The translations under genes were made by a program, and so were the position numbers. A stretch of DNA of 64,000 nt from Lysobacterales bacterium. Lineage in GTDB: Bacteria > Pseudomonadota > Gammaproteobacteria > Xanthomonadales > SZUA-38. The stretch lies in assembly GCA_028285525.1 (NCBI GenBank), contig JANQOZ010000085.1, positions 186,001 to 250,000 of the forward strand, given 5' to 3'. The notes below the pieces were generated by a model that saw only the letters and a program-made list of their open reading frames with translations, was not told the origin of the DNA and did not search any database. Below, piece by piece: positions 18,650 through 27,592 of the stretch (the stretch's first letter is position 1; every line of letters starts with the position of its first letter).

Positions 18650-20647
18650 GTGAGGATTTTTGCGTTAAGGAGTCAGCCCCTGACAGCAGCACTGCTGGGG
18701 ACGCTGATGTGTGCCGCCGTCCAGGCGCAGGGAAAAACTGGACCGGAAGACTTTTTTGATCTGCCGCTCGAGGATCTGCTGTCGATCGAAGTCTCTTCGG
18801 TGTCGCGGAAAAACGAGGCGCTGGGAGACACCGCCGCGGCAACGTTTGTTGTCACCGGCGACTCGATACGACAACGTGGCATCACAACCATCGCTGAGGC
18901 GCTCCGAGGCGTCCCCGGGGTTCACGTCGGGCGGATCAACGCGTCACAGTGGGCGATCAGTATCCGGGGCTTTTCAGGGCGCTACACCAACAAGCTGCTG
19001 GTTCTCGTCGACGGCCGGAGCGTCTATGTGCCATCGTTTTCCGGCGTTTACTGGGACGAGCTCGATACGCTGCTCGACGACGTCGACCGTATTGAGGTCA
19101 TCCGCGGACCGGGCGGGACGCTCTGGGGGCCAAATGCGGTCAATGGCGTCATCAACATCATCACGCGCAACGCTGCGGAGACCCAGGGCAGCCTGCTGGT
19201 CGCCGGCGCCGGCAATCAGGAGCGGGCCGGCGGCAGCATCCGCTACGGCGCCCAGCTCGGCGACCGCACTTTCGGTCGGATCTACGCGAAGTACACTGAA
19301 CACGAAGGCTTCGAAAACCTGCTGACCAGCCGAGACACCGACGAAAACTGGGACAACGCGCGTCTAGGGTTCCGCGTCGACAGCGAACCGAGCGATCGCG
19401 ATACATGGACGATCCAGGGCGACAGCTATGAGATCGGCGGTCTACAGCAGGAGGGACTGATTCGAACCAGCACCTTCCTTAACGATTTTGAGGCACAGGG
19501 CACCAACCTGCTGACGCGCTGGACGCGCACGCTCGATGAACGCGAGAGCTTTTCTATTCAGGCCTACTTTGACCACATCAAACGCGAAGAATCGTTCATC
19601 AAACAACGCCACAACACCTTCGATCTGGACTTTCAGCATCGCCGACCGCTGGGTTCGCGCCAGGAACTCCTCTGGGGTCTCAGCGCCCGCCATGTACGCG
19701 ACGACATCAAGAGCAACGGTCAGCTTACGGTCTTGCCTGGCAAGAGGTCGGTGAGCCACTACGGAGCTTTCGTTCAGAGTGAGCTTAGCCTCTCCGACAA
19801 CGCTCGGATGATCATCGGCTCAAAGTTTGACCGAAATGCGTTCTCGGGCTTCGAGTACCAGCCCAATCTCCGCATGATCTGGCAGCCTACGGATCGGCAT
19901 ACGCTCTGGGGGAGCGTGGCTAGGGCCGTAAGAACGCCCTCGCGTGCTGAAGAGGACGGCAGGTTTATTCTGACTCCTCCTCTGAACGCCATCGTCGGCA
20001 GTCGAGAGCTGGAAGCTGAGGACCTGATGACCGTTGAGTTCGGCTACCGTTTTACCGGGAGCAACGGCCTGTCGCTGGACGTCACCGCCTACTACAACGA
20101 GTACGAAAACCTGATTGGGACAGAGCTATTGCTGCCACCCAGTCGACCGCCGCTGCTGGATCTATCGTTTAAGAACAACCTCAAGGGTCAGTCCAACGGG
20201 ATTGAAGCAGCACTGTCCTGGCAGGTCATGAGCCGCTGGCGGCTGAGCGGAAACTACACCTACGTCGATCTCGACGTTGAGCCCGCTGACGGCGGCGTGA
20301 GCGGGACGACGTTCTCCGGCCTGCAGTTCGGAACAGCGCCACATCAGCTGACCATCGACAGTGATCTCACGCTTACCGATCACTGGTTCCTGCACGTTCG
20401 CGGGCAATACGTTGATGAGTTGCCCGAGTCGAACGCCCCGGGAGCCGATGTTCCAGACATCTTGCAACCTGGCAGCTACACAGGGCTGGACACATCTCTT
20501 ACCTGGCGGCGCAACGAGAGTCTGGAAGTGCTTTTGTCAGGCAAAAATCTGCTGGGCAGCCGGTTCGAGTATCTTGGCGAAACCTTTACGCCGGCCTCGG
20601 ACATCGGTCGGATGGTGTATCTGCAGCTAAGAATGCGCTGGCAGTAG
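18650..20647 (+). CDS. TonB-dependent outer-membrane receptor, signalling-operon type
   Basis: A 665-residue outer-membrane beta-barrel with a plug domain. A signal peptide ends near AAVQAQ. The segment DLPLEDLLSIEVSSVSRKNE precedes the plug and is typical of the short TonB-dependent receptors found beside YfiR/GGDEF genes. The plug holds IRGFSGRYTNKLLVLVDGRS and IEVIRGPGGTLWGPNAVNGVINI. The barrel ends in a terminal aromatic/Trp-type strand (YLQLRMRWQ). The start is GTG 18650 with GAGG 7 bases upstream. The ligand is unknown. The gene is followed after 18 bp by yfiR and then the hybrid kinase, so a sensing or ligand-capture role is more likely than bulk iron uptake; that is inference from neighbours. 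Confidence 0.92.
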   Translation: MRIFALRSQPLTAALLGTLMCAAVQAQGKTGPEDFFDLPLEDLLSIEVSSVSRKNEALGDTAAATFVVTGDSIRQRGITTIAEALRGVPGVHVGRINASQWAISIRGFSGRYTNKLLVLVDGRSVYVPSFSGVYWDELDTLLDDVDRIEVIRGPGGTLWGPNAVNGVINIITRNAAETQGSLLVAGAGNQERAGGSIRYGAQLGDRTFGRIYAKYTEHEGFENLLTSRDTDENWDNARLGFRVDSEPSDRDTWTIQGDSYEIGGLQQEGLIRTSTFLNDFEAQGTNLLTRWTRTLDERESFSIQAYFDHIKREESFIKQRHNTFDLDFQHRRPLGSRQELLWGLSARHVRDDIKSNGQLTVLPGKRSVSHYGAFVQSELSLSDNARMIIGSKFDRNAFSGFEYQPNLRMIWQPTDRHTLWGSVARAVRTPSRAEEDGRFILTPPLNAIVGSRELEAEDLMTVEFGYRFTGSNGLSLDVTAYYNEYENLIGTELLLPPSRPPLLDLSFKNNLKGQSNGIEAALSWQVMSRWRLSGNYTYVDLDVEPADGGVSGTTFSGLQFGTAPHQLTIDSDLTLTDHWFLHVRGQYVDELPESNAPGADVPDILQPGSYTGLDTSLTWRRNESLEVLLSGKNLLGSRFEYLGETFTPASDIGRMVYLQLRMRWQ

Positions 20648-20665
20648 AACGAGCGCCTCCCCATC

Positions 20666-21232
20666 ATGATGAGCCCTCATGACTTCGCCTCGAGGATCAG
20701 GCGCGCCGGTCTAATCCTTCTGCTGCCGCTGCTGACGTTCGGGACAGCCCATGCTACCGACTCGCCACAGCCCGAAAGCAGCCTGAAGGCAGCGCTGGTC
20801 TACAAGATCATGGCCTACGTAACCTGGCCGGACACGGCGTTCTCGCCCGACGATGAAGATCGTTTCAACGTCTGCGGCTACGGTGAAAACCCGCTGGAGG
20901 GCGCTTTGACGTCGCTGGCGACGCGACAGGCGGCAGGCCGGCAAATCGCGCTTTACGAGCTGAACGGCGAAGAACCCGCAGCGCAGCACTGCCATCTCCT
21001 GTTTGTCGACGATGTCGAGGACGTTGCTCAAGCCCTCGAATTGATCCGCGACCAGCCGACGCTGACGATCAGCGATGCCGAGGCGTTTGCTCATGGGGGC
21101 GGCATGATCGAAATCCGTAAGAAGCGAAACCGCTTCGGGTTCCTGATCAATCGCAACGCAGCCCTCGAGGCCGATCTCATGATCGCCGCGCCGCTCCTTG
21201 AACTGTCGACCGTAGTGGGAGGCGACCGATGA
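20666..21232 (+). CDS. YfiR-family (DUF4154) periplasmic regulator
   Basis: A 188-residue exported protein with a signal peptide ending around GTAHAT. The mature part follows the DUF4154/YfiR pattern: [15 protein letters not shown], a central [21 protein letters not shown], and [19 protein letters not shown] followed by GFLINRNAA. In Pseudomonas, YfiR is a periplasmic inhibitor of the CHASE8-containing diguanylate cyclase YfiN/TpbB. Here the next gene encodes a sensor kinase with a comparable periplasmic loop, and the stop codon overlaps its ATG (ATGA), so stoichiometric coupled expression is expected. No YfiB-like lipoprotein is present; the TonB-dependent receptor may provide the outer-membrane input. 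Confidence 0.9.
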   Translation: MMSPHDFASRIRRAGLILLLPLLTFGTAHATDSPQPESSLKAALVYKIMAYVTWPDTAFSPDDEDRFNVCGYGENPLEGALTSLATRQAAGRQIALYELNGEEPAAQHCHLLFVDDVEDVAQALELIRDQPTLTISDAEAFAHGGGMIEIRKKRNRFGFLINRNAALEADLMIAAPLLELSTVVGGDR

Positions 21233-24200
21233 CGGAAATGCATCGAAAAGGCTGGGGCAGCATGCTTGCCAATATGTCGATTGCCGCCCGGATCCGCTGG
21301 ATGATTTTTGGGGTCAGCGCCGGCGTTCTCATAGGCGGTGCGGCCATCTACTCCTATATGGAGCTGTCGTTCTACCGCAGCTCGCTGCTCGATCGAGTAT
21401 CGGTTGTGTCCGACGTGGTTGCGACCAACTCCAGCGCCGCGCTCTCTTTTGAAGACCCGGACACGGCCTCGCGCGTGCTGAACGCACTGGCGGCGGAACC
21501 CATGGTTGCAAAGGCGCAGCTAATGTTCGCGGACGGCGCACCGTTTGTGGCGCTGGCCGACGGGGACCTGACTACGGTGGATACCAACGCCGGCTGGCAG
21601 CGATCTGATGCAGGCTTTGAATACTCGATGAGCATGAGCCATCTCGAGATGTTGACGCCAGTCCGTCGCGACACGGAGGTAATCGGCGCGCTGTATGTGG
21701 AGGCCAACATGGCTCCGATGTATGAGCAGCTCACCCGCTTTGCGCAGCTGCTGGGAGCTGTAATCGGCGGCCTGCTGCTGCTGGTGTACTGGCTCTCAAT
21801 CAGGCTGGCCAGACAGATCACCGGGCCGATCCACAACCTTGCCGACGGCATGGCGCGTGTCAAAACCGAGAAAGACTACACGCTTCGGGTGAAAAACGAG
21901 GGACGTGACGAGGTCAGCCAGCTTGTTCGCGGTTTCAACGAAATGCTGACCCAGATCCTCGATCGGGATCTGGAGCTGGCGGGCCACCGCGACTCTCTCG
22001 AGAAAACCGTCCACGAGCGCACGGCGGATCTGCAGGAGGCCAAGGAAGCCGCCGAGGCCGCCAGCCAGGCGAAAAGCGAATTCCTCGCAACGATGAGCCA
22101 CGAGATTCGAACGCCCATGAACGGCGTCCTCGGCATGAACGAACTGCTGCTTGGAACCTCGCTGAACAACAGCCAGCGGCACCTGGCTGAGACCGCCTAC
22201 CGCTCGGCGGAAAACCTGCTCGGCGTTATTAACAACATCCTGGATTTCTCCAAGATCGAGGCCGGTCGACTGGAGCTGAGCCAGCACGATTTTGACCTGC
22301 GAGTCCTCATCGACGACGTCATGGAAATGATGGCCGAACAGGCCGCGCGCAAGGGGCTCAGTCTCGTTACCGACGTCGACCGCCCGGGAGCACTTTGGGT
22401 CACCGGCGACAGCATCCGGCTGCGTCAGATCCTGATCAATCTGCTCGGCAACGCGGTGAAGTTCACCGAAACCGGCGAAATCAAGCTGATGCTTGAAACG
22501 GGGATCGGCGAAGCGGATAGTGAAATGACGCTGTCCTTTGCCGTCAGCGACACCGGTATCGGCATCGATCCCCAGCAGGCGGAGCTGATCTTTGAATCCT
22601 TCTCCCAGGCTGACGGGTCAACCTCGCGGGCCTTCGGTGGCACCGGCCTTGGATTGGCGATCTCCCGCCAGCTTGTTGAACTCATGGACGGACAGCTGAC
22701 GGTCGTCAGCGATCCGGGGCGCGGCGCCTGCTTCAGCTTCTCGATTGCGCTAAGCACAGCGCAGCCGCAAAGCGACAACCCGCTGAACCCCGAATCGCTG
22801 GCCGGCCGGCGAATTCTCCTGGTGGACGATCAGCAGACCAACCTGGACATCCTGAAGCGTCAGGTCAGCGCCTGGGACATGCTGCCGGACGTGGCAGTGA
22901 ATGGCGAGACGGCGATGGAGAAGGTCGAATCAGCAGCCCGTTCGGGTAGCCCCTATGACGCCATCCTGCTCGATTGGCATCTGCCGGACACCGATGGCGT
23001 CAGCTTGGCTAGAAACATCCGGACCGACCCCGACATTCCGCCTGCGGCACTCATTGTGCTCAGCTCGTCCGTCCAGGACATTCCCAGCAGCCGCATCGAA
23101 GCGGCGGGCATCGATCGCCACATGAGTAAGCCTGTCAGGCAGGACACGCTGCTGGCCGGACTGCTGCAGCACCTGCCCGACACCGAAGGCGCTGACTCAG
23201 CGGAGCTGGGTCCAGCGAACGACGCGTCGTTTCCGTCGCTGCATCTGCTGCTGGCTGAGGACAACCCGGTCAATCAGGAAGTGGCGCTGGCCATGCTCGA
23301 GGCGCTGGGCTGTCGCGCGGATGTGGCCAATGACGGCCATGAAGCTGTCGCCGCGGCCAGGACTACGCGTTACGACCTGATCCTGATGGACTGCCATATG
23401 CCAGGCATGGACGGTTTTGAGGCCGCGCGCCAGATTCGCCGGCATGAACAGCAGCACAGCGACTCACCGGTGGCCATCGTTGCGCTCACGGCCGACGTTC
23501 AGAAGGGTATCGAGCAGCTGTGTACCGACGCGGGCATGAACGGTTATCTGAGCAAACCCTTCGACCAGCAAAAACTGGGTGCGGAGGTCCGGCGCTGGGC
23601 ACCGACCGCGGCCTCTGAGGTCACCGGTGCTCAAGAGGCACCGGCGCTGGAGCACGAAGCGCTCGATAACCTCCGGCAGGCCGGTGGCGAAGCGGTGGTT
23701 GAGCGCGTCCTCGGTAGATTCCTCGAATTCCTGCCAGAACAGATGAAGCTCCTGGGCGCTGCCGCGGCCAACGACGACTGCGGGGCGATGAAGGATATCG
23801 CGCACAGCCTCAAATCGAGCTCTGCCAACGTGGGTGCCGGCGAGTTTGCCGAGGTTTGCCGGACCCTGGAAACAGCCGCTTCTGCCGAGCTCCTGTCGGA
23901 GTGCCATGAGCAGGCGGGCCGACTGCAAGCCCTTGCCGGCAGCGTCTCGTCTGCGATCACGCTCACGTTGAATTCCGGTCCGGCACCGACGCCAAAGGCG
24001 GAACTCACCTTAGTTTCAACCCCGTCGGAGGCCGCTTTGGACCGGGATGCCGACCCGGGCGTCGACGCATCCGTCGTGCCCGCCGACGAGGCCCCTACCG
24101 CTGGACCGGTGATCATGGTGATCGACGATGACGCCAATTTCCGCATGTCGCTCGATGACGTCCTGACAGCCGAAGGGTATCGCGTCAGTGCGTTCCACAG

Positions 24201-26199
24201 CGGGAAGCAGGCCTTGGCCGCGCAGAAGCAGCTCAACCCGGACCTGGTGCTGCTCGATGCACAGATGCCCGGCATGGACGGCTTTGAAACCTGCCTGGCC
24301 CTTCGCGACTGCGAGGGATTTCATGACCTGCCGGTGGTGATGATGACCGGTCTGAACGACGCCAACGCGATCGAGTCGGCGTTTCAGGCCGGCGCCGCGG
24401 CGTTTGTTCACAAGCCGCTGCAGTACTCACTGCTGTGTCAGCAGCTGCGCTTTATCCTGCGCGCCGCGCGCAACGACGCGCTGCTGCGCGAGCAGCAGGG
24501 CCAGTTCCGCAATATCCAGCGAATCGCAGAAATGGGCTATTGGCAGTGGGATATCGAGTCCCGCCAGCTGAGCGTCTCGGCGCATCTTGCGAAGCTCTGT
24601 GGCTGGGCCGAGGCCGATCGCACGATGGACCTTTCCGAGTTTCTGCGTCGAGTGCATTTTGAGGATCGGGAACGCGTTGAAGCGGCGTTTCGCAACGACC
24701 GGGCAAAGGGGGCGGGCGCAACGCTTTGTTACCGGCTGCTGCCGCCGGGGGGATCTCCGGTGGAGGTCGAGCAGGCGCTCGAGACCAACCCGAACAACTC
24801 GCTGGTGGTGCTGGGCGCCGTGCGCGACGTGACTCATCGGCGGGAAACAGAAAAGAAGATCGAGCGTCTCGCCTCCTTCGATCCGCTGACTGGGCTGGCG
24901 AGTCGTCGGCAGCTGCTCAAAACACTGGCCGATCGGATGGCCGCCAGCGGCAGCGCACCATTTGCGCTGCTGGTCATCGAACTCGACAACTTCCGCGATA
25001 TCAATGAGGCGCTGGGTTTTGAGGCTGGCGACACGGTACTGGCCACCGTCGCCGGCCTGTTCCGAACCATGCTTCGGCCGACAGACTTTGCCGCGCGCAC
25101 TGGCGGAGACGATTTCTGCATCGTTGTCGATCCGCTGGATAGCGCGATGGACGCGGCGCATCTGGCGATGGATTGTCGTCGGCGCATCTGCCAGCCGCTG
25201 GACATCAACGGCACCCAGCTCGAGCCAACGATCAGCGTCGGTATCTCGCGCTTTCCCGATGACGGCGCGACGCCGTTCGACCTTCTCAAAGCGGCTGACT
25301 CGGCGCTCCAGGTCAGCCGCAAGCGCGGCGACGCCGGGGAAATCGCCTTCTATCAGCCGGAGATGACCGACCGGGTTGCTCAGCGGATGTCCATGGAGTT
25401 CCGTCTGCGGCGCGCGCTGCGCCAAAACGAGTTCCTGCTTCACTATCAACCCAAAATCAATCTCGGCACCGGCCAGGTATGCGGCCTGGAGGCGCTCGTG
25501 CGCTGGGATGATCCTCACCATGGCCTGGTCTCCCCGGCGCTGTTCATCGATGAGATGGAGCGGCTGGGCCTGCTCGGCGAACTCGGGGAGCGCGTGCTTA
25601 AGCAGGCCTGTGCTCAGGCCCAGGACTGGGCCGAGAGTGGGCTTGGCTCACTGGTGGTCTCCGTGAACATTTCGCCCACTCACCTGCTGAAGGCCGGATT
25701 CGTGAAGACGGTGCAGCAAACGCTAAAGGACTCGGGGCTGCCCTGCTCGCTGCTGGAGCTTGAGATCACCGAGGCGGCGGTCCAGCGTGCCGATCTGGCG
25801 CTGCCGGTGCTGGAGGAGCTTCGGGAGCTGGGCGTCAGCATCGCGATCGACGATTTCGGCACCGGCTTCTCGTCGCTAGGTTCGCTGAAGAAGCTGCCGA
25901 TCGATACGCTCAAGATCGATCGCGTGTTTGTCATCGACATGATGCACAACCCGGGCGACGCCATCATGATGGGCTCGATCATCGGCATGGCCAAAGGACT
26001 TAAGCTTTCGGTGGTAGCCGAAGGGGTTGAGGAGCGCGACCAGGTCGCGGCACTGTCAGCGCTTGGTTGTGATCAGATTCAGGGTTACTACTTCTCTCGC
26101 CCGGTCAGCGCGGCCGAGGTGCCGGAGACGGTCAAGCAGATCAACGAGCGAACTGACAACGTTCGCGGGCAGGCGATCCATGTCGGCGCATCCGGCTGA
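21229..26199 (+). CDS. Multidomain hybrid histidine kinase with HPt, three receivers, GGDEF and EAL
   Basis: A 1656-residue inner-membrane signalling protein. Approximate order: TM1 (22-44), periplasmic CHASE8-like loop (45-155), TM2 (165-190), HAMP (190-245), HisKA with His291 in [13 protein letters not shown], HATPase ([12 protein letters not shown]), receiver 1 (527-645, [11 protein letters not shown]), receiver 2 (672-795, [11 protein letters not shown]), HPt with His859 ([14 protein letters not shown]), receiver 3 (962-1080, [11 protein letters not shown]), PAS-like (1095-1205), GGDEF (1212-1375) and EAL (1385-1640). The GGDEF signature is GGDDF, so cyclase activity is doubtful. The EAL domain keeps [26 protein letters not shown] and AEGVE and looks able to hydrolyse c-di-GMP. 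It overlaps yfiR by 4 bp and the HDOD gene by 20 bp. Confidence 0.92.
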   Translation: MTEMHRKGWGSMLANMSIAARIRWMIFGVSAGVLIGGAAIYSYMELSFYRSSLLDRVSVVSDVVATNSSAALSFEDPDTASRVLNALAAEPMVAKAQLMFADGAPFVALADGDLTTVDTNAGWQRSDAGFEYSMSMSHLEMLTPVRRDTEVIGALYVEANMAPMYEQLTRFAQLLGAVIGGLLLLVYWLSIRLARQITGPIHNLADGMARVKTEKDYTLRVKNEGRDEVSQLVRGFNEMLTQILDRDLELAGHRDSLEKTVHERTADLQEAKEAAEAASQAKSEFLATMSHEIRTPMNGVLGMNELLLGTSLNNSQRHLAETAYRSAENLLGVINNILDFSKIEAGRLELSQHDFDLRVLIDDVMEMMAEQAARKGLSLVTDVDRPGALWVTGDSIRLRQILINLLGNAVKFTETGEIKLMLETGIGEADSEMTLSFAVSDTGIGIDPQQAELIFESFSQADGSTSRAFGGTGLGLAISRQLVELMDGQLTVVSDPGRGACFSFSIALSTAQPQSDNPLNPESLAGRRILLVDDQQTNLDILKRQVSAWDMLPDVAVNGETAMEKVESAARSGSPYDAILLDWHLPDTDGVSLARNIRTDPDIPPAALIVLSSSVQDIPSSRIEAAGIDRHMSKPVRQDTLLAGLLQHLPDTEGADSAELGPANDASFPSLHLLLAEDNPVNQEVALAMLEALGCRADVANDGHEAVAAARTTRYDLILMDCHMPGMDGFEAARQIRRHEQQHSDSPVAIVALTADVQKGIEQLCTDAGMNGYLSKPFDQQKLGAEVRRWAPTAASEVTGAQEAPALEHEALDNLRQAGGEAVVERVLGRFLEFLPEQMKLLGAAAANDDCGAMKDIAHSLKSSSANVGAGEFAEVCRTLETAASAELLSECHEQAGRLQALAGSVSSAITLTLNSGPAPTPKAELTLVSTPSEAALDRDADPGVDASVVPADEAPTAGPVIMVIDDDANFRMSLDDVLTAEGYRVSAFHSGKQALAAQKQLNPDLVLLDAQMPGMDGFETCLALRDCEGFHDLPVVMMTGLNDANAIESAFQAGAAAFVHKPLQYSLLCQQLRFILRAARNDALLREQQGQFRNIQRIAEMGYWQWDIESRQLSVSAHLAKLCGWAEADRTMDLSEFLRRVHFEDRERVEAAFRNDRAKGAGATLCYRLLPPGGSPVEVEQALETNPNNSLVVLGAVRDVTHRRETEKKIERLASFDPLTGLASRRQLLKTLADRMAASGSAPFALLVIELDNFRDINEALGFEAGDTVLATVAGLFRTMLRPTDFAARTGGDDFCIVVDPLDSAMDAAHLAMDCRRRICQPLDINGTQLEPTISVGISRFPDDGATPFDLLKAADSALQVSRKRGDAGEIAFYQPEMTDRVAQRMSMEFRLRRALRQNEFLLHYQPKINLGTGQVCGLEALVRWDDPHHGLVSPALFIDEMERLGLLGELGERVLKQACAQAQDWAESGLGSLVVSVNISPTHLLKAGFVKTVQQTLKDSGLPCSLLELEITEAAVQRADLALPVLEELRELGVSIAIDDFGTGFSSLGSLKKLPIDTLKIDRVFVIDMMHNPGDAIMMGSIIGMAKGLKLSVVAEGVEERDQVAALSALGCDQIQGYYFSRPVSAAEVPETVKQINERTDNVRGQAIHVGASG

Positions 26200-27043
26200 G
26201 CAATCACCGGTCTCCGCTGCCCCACAGGTCAGCACCGACAGCCTGCCCGCACTGCTGCCCGCGTCGGGCTACCTCGTCAACCGCTTGTCCGACCCGGAGC
26301 TGGACGCACGAAGCCTGCCGAGCGTGATCGAGAAAGCGCCGGTGATCGCAGGTCGCATTTTGGCGCTGGCAAATTCCGCCTGGTCGGCGCCGGCGGTCCC
26401 GGTGACGTCACTGGATCTCGCCTGCCGGCGGCTGGGACTCAACATGATTCGAACCGTGGGTGTTGCCATGGCCGTCTCCCAGCCTTTTCGCCCGGTCCCG
26501 GTCAACGGCTTCAACGCGATTCGATTCTGGGCGAGCTCTCTTCTGGCCGCCGACGCCGGCTACATGCTCGCTGAGCCGATGAAGCCAGAGGAACGGGAAT
26601 CGGCGCGCACGGCCGCACTGCTGGCTCGCCTGGGAATTCTCTGGCTGGTCGAGAACCGCCCTGACGAACTGGCCCGCGCGATAGCGCTGATGCGAGCTGA
26701 CGCCGAGCTCCCGCTCAACGAGGCGCTGCGTCAGTGCTGCGGATTTGGGCACGTCGAGATCAGCCAGCAGCTCGCGGAACACTGGCGGCTGCCCGACGTA
26801 CTGTGCGCCGCTATCGCCCATCAAAAGGACGCCACCATCGAGCCGGACGTCGAGCCGGTGACGCTGGTGGTCGCTAATGCAACCCGCATGTGTTTTGCCG
26901 TCACGCACGAAAAAGACTTTGAGCCCGATGGGCACTACCTTCCCTCGCTAAAAGTGGACGCCGAGTTCCAGCTCAGCGCGTTCGAAAAGCTGAGACAAGG
27001 GGCTCCGGCGATCCGCAACCTCGCCTTCGAGATCTCCGGCTGA
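26180..27043 (+). CDS. HDOD-domain signalling protein
   Basis: A 287-residue cytoplasmic protein dominated by an HDOD domain, the HD-related output domain often found near c-di-GMP and chemotaxis genes and usually lacking hydrolase metal ligands. Visible family features are [58 protein letters not shown] (HDOD position of HNIG) and [27 protein letters not shown] 26180 was chosen because the upstream in-frame extension would lie entirely inside the EAL-coding region and has arginine-rich, non-homologous composition. The overlap with the kinase gene ties it to the TonB receptor/YfiR/kinase operon as a putative downstream partner. A hairpin follows the stop. Confidence 0.85.
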   Translation: MSAHPAEQSPVSAAPQVSTDSLPALLPASGYLVNRLSDPELDARSLPSVIEKAPVIAGRILALANSAWSAPAVPVTSLDLACRRLGLNMIRTVGVAMAVSQPFRPVPVNGFNAIRFWASSLLAADAGYMLAEPMKPEERESARTAALLARLGILWLVENRPDELARAIALMRADAELPLNEALRQCCGFGHVEISQQLAEHWRLPDVLCAAIAHQKDATIEPDVEPVTLVVANATRMCFAVTHEKDFEPDGHYLPSLKVDAEFQLSAFEKLRQGAPAIRNLAFEISG

Positions 27044-27054
27044 GCTTTCTTGTG

Positions 27055-27076
27055 GGGGCGGTTAGTTGTCCGCCTC
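27055..27076 (+). terminator. Candidate hairpin at the end of the signalling operon
   Basis: GGGGCGG (27055-27061) can pair with CCGCCTC (27070-27076), one G-U wobble, around an 8-base loop, 12 bases after the HDOD stop. There is no U-tract, so it may be an mRNA 3' stabiliser or a weak terminator rather than a classical intrinsic one. Confidence 0.35.
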
Positions 27077-27134
27077 GCCGCTAAGCCCGCGGGACCTGGA
27101 CAAAAAAGCGTCGAATCAACTCCTAAAGAATTAG

Positions 27135-27163
27135 TTGACGAAAAGCAGTCTTATCGGTAGCCT
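27135..27163 (+). promoter_or_regulatory. Candidate promoter for the blaI-M56 operon
   Basis: TTGACG (27135-27140) and TAGCCT (27158-27163) are separated by 17 bases in a local AT-rich patch within the 162-bp gap before the BlaI-type gene. The -35 match is strong and the -10 moderate. The adjacent palindrome at 27169-27190 would lie across the transcription start. Confidence 0.45.
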
Positions 27164-27168
27164 TTTTG

Positions 27169-27190
27169 AAATCCTATTTCATTAGGTTTT
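27169..27190. promoter_or_regulatory. Imperfect palindrome, putative BlaI-type operator
   Basis: AAATCCTA (27169-27176) and TAGGTTTT (27183-27190) form a 7-of-8 inverted repeat around 6 bases, located between the candidate -10 box and the AGGA ribosome-binding site of the BlaI gene. BlaI/MecI repressors bind dyads of about this size over their own promoters. Autoregulation is inferred; the half-sites are not the classical TACA/TGTA. Confidence 0.45.
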
Positions 27191-27205
27191 AAGTCAGGAC
27201 CCGCT

Positions 27206-27592
27206 ATGGCTCGACAAAAATCACCAACGCTGACCGACGGTGAGCTGCGCATCATGGACGTTGTATGGACGCTCGGCGAAGCCTCCGTACGAGAGGTCAC
27301 CGACGAGCTGAACCGGCAGGAGCCGGTGGCGTACAACACGGTGCAGACCATGCTGGGTATCTTGGCCGAGAAAGGCTACCTCAGCCATCACAAGCAGGGG
27401 CGAGCCTTTGTCTACGAGCCGCTGATCGATCGCAGCACCGCTCAGGGGCGGGCCCTCAAACACCTGATGTCGCGTTTTTTTGCTGGCTCCCCGACAGCGC
27501 TGGTACAGAACCTGCTGAGCAGCGATGAGGTTGACGCGCTCGAGATCGACCGCCTGCGACGAATGATCGAGGAAGATGAGGACACACCATGA
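27206..27592 (+). CDS. BlaI/MecI/CopY-family repressor
   Basis: A 128-residue winged-helix repressor. The N-terminus LTDGELRIMDVVWTLGEASVREVTDEL and the recognition region VAYNTVQTMLGILAEKGYLSHHKQGRAFVYEP match the Penicillinase_R family closely. The C-terminal helices (residues ~80-125) would form the dimer, which in BlaI is cleaved when the partner membrane protease is activated. The stop TGA overlaps the ATG of the M56 protease gene (ATGA), the canonical blaI-blaR1 arrangement. AGGA lies upstream of the start. Target genes beyond its own operon cannot be read from the window; no beta-lactamase gene is adjacent. Confidence 0.93.
   Translation: MARQKSPTLTDGELRIMDVVWTLGEASVREVTDELNRQEPVAYNTVQTMLGILAEKGYLSHHKQGRAFVYEPLIDRSTAQGRALKHLMSRFFAGSPTALVQNLLSSDEVDALEIDRLRRMIEEDEDTP

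Noticed and set aside
24427..25521. 364-codon minus-strand open frame inside the hybrid kinase gene
   Set aside because: It lies wholly antisense to the PAS-GGDEF-EAL coding region and has no domain or ribosome-binding support.
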